Of a DNA stretch of 64,000 bases, positions 58,920 to 64,000 are shown in pieces. The first letter of the stretch is position 1. Each line of letters starts with the position of its first letter. Made by a program: the position numbers and the translations under genes. The notes beneath the pieces were generated by a model. The model saw only the letters and a list, made by a program, of their open reading frames with translations. It had not been told where the DNA came from and did no database searches. The DNA is from Prolixibacteraceae bacterium. GTDB taxonomy: Bacteria; Bacteroidota; Bacteroidia; Bacteroidales; Prolixibacteraceae. The DNA is taken from NCBI GenBank assembly GCA_028282705.1, contig JANQHI010000065.1:29819-93818 (forward strand). Reading direction: 5' to 3'.

Positions 58920-59450
58920 TTAAAATGAGCGCCTGTAAAAACTGTCTGAATCCATCCACTTTCCCTGTGCCCTCAATACTTGCTCAATGACATCACGTGC
59001 ACATCCTTCACCCCCTTTTTTATCTGATATGTATTTAGATATTTCCTTGATCTCAGGTACAGCATCAACAGGGCATGTTGGGACACCAACTACTTTCATC
59101 ACCTTATAATCAACTAGGTCATCTCCCATATACAGCATGTTTTCAGCAGGTATCCCAGTTTTAGTAATAAAATCATCCAGGAATTCAACTTTGTCATTTA
59201 CATTATCATAATAATGCTCAACTCCCAGTTTTTGGTAACGTAATTTTACCCTTTCAACAAAACCTCCTGTTATGATTGCCACCTGGAAACCAGAAGCCAG
59301 TGCCCCCCTTATGGCATAACCATCTTTCACATTGGCTGTGCGCACAGGATCTCCTTCTTCATTCAATGGGGAAGTATCTTTTGATAAAACACCATCCACA
59401 TCAAAAACAAATGCTCTGATATTTTTTAATTCATTTTTGAAAAATGCCAT
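58920..59450 (-). CDS. HAD-IIIA phosphatase, KdsC-like
   Basis: FVFDVDGVLSKD, NMLYMGDDLVDYKVMK. Confidence 0.9.
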   Translation of the reverse strand: MAFFKNELKNIRAFVFDVDGVLSKDTSPLNEEGDPVRTANVKDGYAIRGALASGFQVAIITGGFVERVKLRYQKLGVEHYYDNVNDKVEFLDDFITKTGIPAENMLYMGDDLVDYKVMKVVGVPTCPVDAVPEIKEISKYISDKKGGEGCARDVIEQVLRAQGKWMDSDSFYRRSF

Positions 59451-59456
59451 GGAACT

Positions 59457-60230
59457 TCATTTTTGGTAATGGTCAAAAATACTTTTTGAAATGGACTTAT
59501 ACAACTCTTTCAGCCCAGTATCCTGCCCTAATAATTTCAGGTGCCCTGATATTATTTTCTCGTCATAACGCACAGCAGGCCCTGTTTGTGCTTTAGCAGG
59601 ATGGAGTTCCTGCACTTTTTGGGCTGTTTCCTCAATTAAAGGCCTTAACACTTCAGATGGCAACCCATTTTCTTTTAAAACTTCATCAGCTAGGTGATAC
59701 ATATGGTTGGTAAAATTACATGCAAATACAGCAGCTACATGCAATGCATGGCGTTTTTGGGAATCCAGCTCCTTAACATTTCCTGAAAGGCTTGATGCAA
59801 TTTTTTGTATGGTTTCAAGGTTAGCTTTTGAATTTGCTTCAATAAATACTGGGATTTTGCTAAAGTCCAGTTCCCTGCCTTTCGAGAAGGTTTGGAGGGG
59901 ATACATCACCCCATAGTTTTCAGAATACCCTTGTAAGACTGATATTGGGGTACTACCCGAACAATGAACCATCAGCTTATTTTTGAAAACCAGCTTTGAA
60001 AGGACTATTGGGATGGCATCATCTTTTATGGCTACAAAATAAATACCTGCACTGCTTTTAATTTCTGAAGGGTCAGTAACAAAGCCTGCATTTACCTTTT
60101 GGGCCAGCCTGGCTGCTGATTTTTCTGTTTGGCTATAAACCTGGCTAATGTTATACCCCTTTCCCAAAAGTGCTGTTGCCAAATGGGTAGCTAAGTTTCC
60201 CGCACCTATTATTGTACAATTAAGGCTCAT
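59457..60230 (-). CDS. DUF2520 Rossmann-fold protein
   Basis: TIIGAGNLATHLATALLGKG, LMVHCSGSTPISVL, HALHVAAVFACNFTNHMY. Confidence 0.9.
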   Translation of the reverse strand: MSLNCTIIGAGNLATHLATALLGKGYNISQVYSQTEKSAARLAQKVNAGFVTDPSEIKSSAGIYFVAIKDDAIPIVLSKLVFKNKLMVHCSGSTPISVLQGYSENYGVMYPLQTFSKGRELDFSKIPVFIEANSKANLETIQKIASSLSGNVKELDSQKRHALHVAAVFACNFTNHMYHLADEVLKENGLPSEVLRPLIEETAQKVQELHPAKAQTGPAVRYDEKIISGHLKLLGQDTGLKELYKSISKSIFDHYQK

Positions 60231-60289
60231 CTTCTTGAATTTTATTCAAAAATAATGAGCCTTATTCATTGTATCAACTATATCACTAA

Positions 60290-60997
60290 TTATCCTAGTG
60301 CCAAATGCAATCTTTTAGCAACTATATCCCAATTTACCACATTCCAGAAATTCTCAACATAACTTCCCCTTTGGTTCTGATAATTCAAGTAATAGGCATG
60401 CTCCCAAACATCTAAGCCCAGCAAAGGAGTCCCTTTTTCAGAGATAACATCCATCAATGGGTTATCCTGGTTAGCTGTTGATGAAACAAACAATTTTCCT
60501 TCTGGGTTTACTGACAGCCATGCCCACCCACTTCCAAAATGTGTTTTAGCTGTAATGTTAAACTTTTCTTTAAAGTTCTCTATTGAATCAAAATCCTTAA
60601 CCAAAACTTCGTTAAGTTTTGCAGGTATCTGCCCCTGGCTTGGAGTAAGATTCTCCCAAAATAATGCATGGTTATAGAAGCCTCCCCCATTGTTCCTGAC
60701 AGAGGGACTATGCTTGCTTATATTTGCGAAAATTACTTCCATAGGGGTGTCCAACAATTCTGTACCTTCTGCTGCAGCCATAAATTTTTTGAAATACCCT
60801 TTGTGGTGTTTGTTATAGTGAATTTCCATGGTCATAGCATCAATATGAGGTTCCAACTCGTCAAACCCAAAACCAAGTTCAGGGAATTCATGCCCCACAA
60901 ATGTCTTTGGATTAGAAGCACATGATGCTAATGTGCCAACAACAGGTGCAACAACTGCTGCTGTTCCCATCACTGTTATAAAATCTCTTCTTTTCAT
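60290..60997 (-). CDS. Fe/Mn superoxide dismutase with Tat-like/lipobox signal
   Basis: MKRRDFITVMG...LASC signal; DVWEHAYYLNYQNQRGSYVENFW. Confidence 0.93.
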   Translation of the reverse strand: MKRRDFITVMGTAAVVAPVVGTLASCASNPKTFVGHEFPELGFGFDELEPHIDAMTMEIHYNKHHKGYFKKFMAAAEGTELLDTPMEVIFANISKHSPSVRNNGGGFYNHALFWENLTPSQGQIPAKLNEVLVKDFDSIENFKEKFNITAKTHFGSGWAWLSVNPEGKLFVSSTANQDNPLMDVISEKGTPLLGLDVWEHAYYLNYQNQRGSYVENFWNVVNWDIVAKRLHLALG

Positions 60998-61194
60998 AAA
61001 GTTATTTTTTGCTTGCAGAAATTTTTAAAACCATTTCAGTAACAAAACAAGCTGATAGTAAATTTGTTCGAGAATTTTCAAAAATGTTATGGACACAGCA
61101 AAACCAATATTTCCCTATCCAAAAAATGAATGAAGAGCAATGAATATTGCCAAGTTTTCACCAACTTTGCCCCATATTTTTTGCTCCCGTGTTT

Positions 61195-62277
61195 ATGAAG
61201 AATATTTGTATGTTTAATAGTACCCGTTTTTGGGGAGGAGGGGAAAAGTCACATTTTGAATATGCCCTCAATTTCAAAAGGAGGAATTACAATGTATTGG
61301 TTATAACATCACAGGATTCGCCACTTCATAAGAAATGCCTTGAACATAACATCCATGTATATGCATTGCATATTGGAAATTCTTCTTTCCTGAACCCTTT
61401 CAAAGTTGAAAGGATTAGAAAAGTGCTGGTTGAACATGAAATTGATACCATCTTTCTTAATTCCTCACCTGACTTAAAACTGGGAGGGTTTGCCTCCAAA
61501 AAGGCTTCCGTGGAAAATATTGTGTACATGAGGGCTCTTGCTGTCCCTATTAAAAATAGGTTATTAAACAGATACCTGTTGAAAAAAGTGGCCACCCATA
61601 TTGTAGCCAATTCAAATGATACAAAAAGGACAGTCCTTGAGAAGCTCTCAAAAACATTAAAAGATGAAGATGTCCATGTTATTTACAGGGGAATTAACTT
61701 TGAAGAATGGGATAGCAGAGAAATTACCCCAACCAGTTGGAAAACAAATGATGAGGTTATTATTGGAAATGTGGGCAGGCTGGTTCCCCAAAAAGGGCAA
61801 ACATTCCTGATTGACTTAGCAAATAAGCTTAGGAAAAAAGGGCTAAAGTTCAAACTACTTATTGCAGGTATTGGCCAAGAAGAAAGAAAATTAAAGAACC
61901 TTATTGCTAAAAATAATTTAACACAACATGTTGAATTGATTGGGTTTTTATCTGATGTAAAAAGTTTCCTTAATTCTATTGATATTTTTGTTTTCCCATC
62001 ATTGTGGGAAGGATTTGGAAATGCAATGGTTGAAGCCATGCTGGAACAAAAGCCTGTTGTGGCATTCAACCTTACCAGCAACCCTGAAATTGTTGTAGAT
62101 GAATCTGTTGGTTTTTTAGTGGATTACCCAAATATTGAAGAATTCTCAAAACATGTTTATGAGCTTTCTCAGTCTGCTGCATTAAGGAAAGCCATAGGGG
62201 AAAAAGCAAGTAAGCTGATCAGGTCAAAATTTGATTTTGACAGCATTATTGATGCCTGGGAAAAACTGCTAGGCTAG
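61195..62277 (+). CDS. Glycosyltransferase family 4-like
   Basis: NVGRLVPQKGQTFLI, FVFPSLWEGFGNAMVEAM; start moved to MKNICMFNSTRFWGGGEKSH. Confidence 0.92.
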   Translation: MKNICMFNSTRFWGGGEKSHFEYALNFKRRNYNVLVITSQDSPLHKKCLEHNIHVYALHIGNSSFLNPFKVERIRKVLVEHEIDTIFLNSSPDLKLGGFASKKASVENIVYMRALAVPIKNRLLNRYLLKKVATHIVANSNDTKRTVLEKLSKTLKDEDVHVIYRGINFEEWDSREITPTSWKTNDEVIIGNVGRLVPQKGQTFLIDLANKLRKKGLKFKLLIAGIGQEERKLKNLIAKNNLTQHVELIGFLSDVKSFLNSIDIFVFPSLWEGFGNAMVEAMLEQKPVVAFNLTSNPEIVVDESVGFLVDYPNIEEFSKHVYELSQSAALRKAIGEKASKLIRSKFDFDSIIDAWEKLLG

Positions 62278-63864
62278 CTTTTTCTTAAATCCTGGCACCC
62301 ACTCTTCAGAAGATAAAAGCAAACAGTAGAAGAAAACAAAAAAAGTTCCGCCAACATGTGTCTCAAAATTTGAATCCCCAAAATTTGACACGAACATACT
62401 TACTAGGAACAATAGGATAATTGGATTTTTATAACGCTTGGTTTTAATGACAGGATAGATGATAAAAAATAAAATGATAGCTAAACCAATCACCCCAAAC
62501 TTAACCCAGTAATTTAAATATTGGTTATGGGCATCACCATACCTTTCAGGGTTCATCTTTGAACCAATTTTTATGTATGCTTCTTTGTACGCCTCTTTCC
62601 AGTTTCCTGTACCAACCCCAAACAAAAAATTCTCCTTTATGATATGAATAGCAGCTTTTGTATATTCAATTCTCTGAGATAAAGACTGATGATTAGCATT
62701 ACCTGTCCTAAAATACCTGTCAAGCTCCCAAATACTTATATAAACCCGAGGATATATAGAAAACCTTTTTTTAGCTAAAATGTAATTGCTTATTCCCTTT
62801 TTTACGTTAGCAATATCTTCTTCAGTTAAAGCCTTAACCCCCTCTGCATCTTTTCTTAACCCTTTAGAGGTTAAATACCTGATCAATGTTGCTTTAATAG
62901 GATAACCATTTTCTCCTAAATCATTCAACCCAATACCAGTATTTCTTTTATCCCACTCTTGCTTCAATTCCTCCTCGCAAATGTATAGCCATACATAATT
63001 CCCATTTTCAATTTGCTTATCCTCAATAGGATGCGTATATATATTTCCATAAGGAGTAAATTTTTCCAATTTTTCAAAATCCACATTTTCAACCTTATAA
63101 AATTTCTTAACTGAAACATATAAATATCCAATAGGAGCTATGAATATAATTGCTAAAAAAAAGATAGCACCTTTTTTTAATAAAGGCTTATGTAGGTGTT
63201 TTATAAACATTAAAACTTCAACAAGAACGATAGAACAAAAAACAACTAAACCTGTGAATGATTGGTTCAATATCAAATAAAGTATTAAGTAAAAAATTAC
63301 CAACAAGTAAAATATTTTTCCTAATGATGCAATTCTTCTAAATTCAAAAAAATAGAAAATGGTAAGAATAATAATTGCAAAATTAATCTGTAGCCCAAAC
63401 CTAATATGGTGTATATAACCTGATTCTTGAAGAGATAACATGGTCTTTGTTCCAGTTCCCAAGTATTCAAATAGTGTAATAAGAGAAGATAAAACAACAG
63501 CAACTACAAAAACAATTAAAAGCCTTTTAAGCTGTTTCTCTGAAAGAATTTCTCCCAAAGCAAAAGCAACTGGAATTATAAGATAAGCCAATGATTTCCT
63601 TAAATCATATAATCCCCAATTCAAATCTTTGCAAAAAATAAACCCTACTAAGTAGATCAAATAGATCCCTGAGATTAATAAAAAGCCATTTTTTTTTAGC
63701 CTCCCCATAAATTTATCCTTCTTTAAACCAAATAAAGATGTAATTAAGATTAATCCTATAGAAATTGAAATAAGAGATTCTGAAAAAGGAAAAGCAACTG
63801 CAAAAACCAACAATGAAAAATAAAACCAATTAATGTTTTTCACAAGAGTGGTAAAGTCAGCCAT
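62269..63864 (-). CDS. O-antigen ligase (Wzy/WaaL)-family membrane protein
   Basis: Multi-TM, large periplasmic loop ending FGVGTGNWKEAYKEAY...DAHNQYLNYWVKFG. Confidence 0.9.
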   Translation of the reverse strand: MADFTTLVKNINWFYFSLLVFAVAFPFSESLISISIGLILITSLFGLKKDKFMGRLKKNGFLLISGIYLIYLVGFIFCKDLNWGLYDLRKSLAYLIIPVAFALGEILSEKQLKRLLIVFVVAVVLSSLITLFEYLGTGTKTMLSLQESGYIHHIRFGLQINFAIIILTIFYFFEFRRIASLGKIFYLLVIFYLILYLILNQSFTGLVVFCSIVLVEVLMFIKHLHKPLLKKGAIFFLAIIFIAPIGYLYVSVKKFYKVENVDFEKLEKFTPYGNIYTHPIEDKQIENGNYVWLYICEEELKQEWDKRNTGIGLNDLGENGYPIKATLIRYLTSKGLRKDAEGVKALTEEDIANVKKGISNYILAKKRFSIYPRVYISIWELDRYFRTGNANHQSLSQRIEYTKAAIHIIKENFLFGVGTGNWKEAYKEAYIKIGSKMNPERYGDAHNQYLNYWVKFGVIGLAIILFFIIYPVIKTKRYKNPIILLFLVSMFVSNFGDSNFETHVGGTFFVFFYCLLLSSEEWVPGFKKKLA

Positions 63865-63913
63865 AAATTATGCAGTTTTTTTATTGAACGGAATTCTTTT
63901 GAATTTATTGCAT

Positions 63914-63947
63914 AAAAAAAGCCCGGCATTCATTGGTTGCCGGGCTT
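63914..63947 (-). terminator. rRNA operon terminator
   Basis: AAGCCCGGCA...TGCCGGGCTT hairpin followed on the minus strand by a T run. Confidence 0.85.
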
Positions 63948-63954
63948 CATAAAG

Positions 63955-64000
63955 GTTGGCAGCGGCCTACTCTCCCACACTGGTGCAGTACCATCGGCGC
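63955..64000 (-). rRNA. rrf: 5S rRNA, 3' end only (truncated at the window edge)
   Basis: Reverse complement reads GCGCCGATGGTACTGCACCAGTGTGGGAGAGTAGGCCGCTGCCAACC, a 5S 3'-end signature. Confidence 0.92.

Noticed and set aside
1-64000. CRISPR array, prophage, integrase, defence island
   Set aside because: No regularly spaced repeats, cas, integrase, transposase or recognised defence genes seen.

Overview
A 64 kb window of an AT-rich, apparently anaerobic Bacteroidota-type chromosome. Lineage is inferred from the gene families present: S46 peptidase, DUF5916-like protein, VorB-type 2-oxoacid:ferredoxin oxidoreductase, and SigZ next to ArsM. Most of the window is core or metabolic genes. The main blocks are: (1) a left-edge array of short overlapping ORFs of toxin/immunity type, containing a duplicated segment and an orphan HExxH (zincin-like) ORF; (2) miaA and cutC; (3) a dispersed [FeFe]-hydrogenase maturation locus (hydE, TM1266-like regulator, hydG, aspA, hydF), interrupted by a frameshifted DUF4160/DUF2442 pair and by a two-component system plus a small Cys-rich exported protein; (4) a sigZ-arsM-arsN-like arsenic module; (5) an AmrS-type radical SAM gene, a DEAD-box helicase, mnmA, yicC, gmk and nadD; (6) a Moco biosynthesis operon (mobB, moeA, short moaA, moaC, MOSC-MogA fusion) preceded by a probable Moco-family riboswitch; (7) miaB; (8) an aminotransferase, Crp and four-subunit ketoacid:ferredoxin oxidoreductase operon with pheA and an ACT-domain gene nearby; (9) a nrfHA cytochrome c nitrite reductase cluster; (10) an ADP-forming acyl-CoA synthetase; (11) maf, HAD phosphatase and DUF2520 genes, an exported SOD, a glycosyltransferase and an O-antigen ligase; (12) the 3' end of a 5S rRNA on the minus strand at the right edge. 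I found no CRISPR array, complete IS element or tRNA. I do not see a clearly unprecedented multi-gene system. The best candidates for follow-up are the Moco riboswitch with the shortened MoaA, the Cys-sensor two-component system with the Cys-rich protein inside the hyd locus, and the left-edge toxin/immunity-like array. All family assignments come from motif recognition only; no searches were run.
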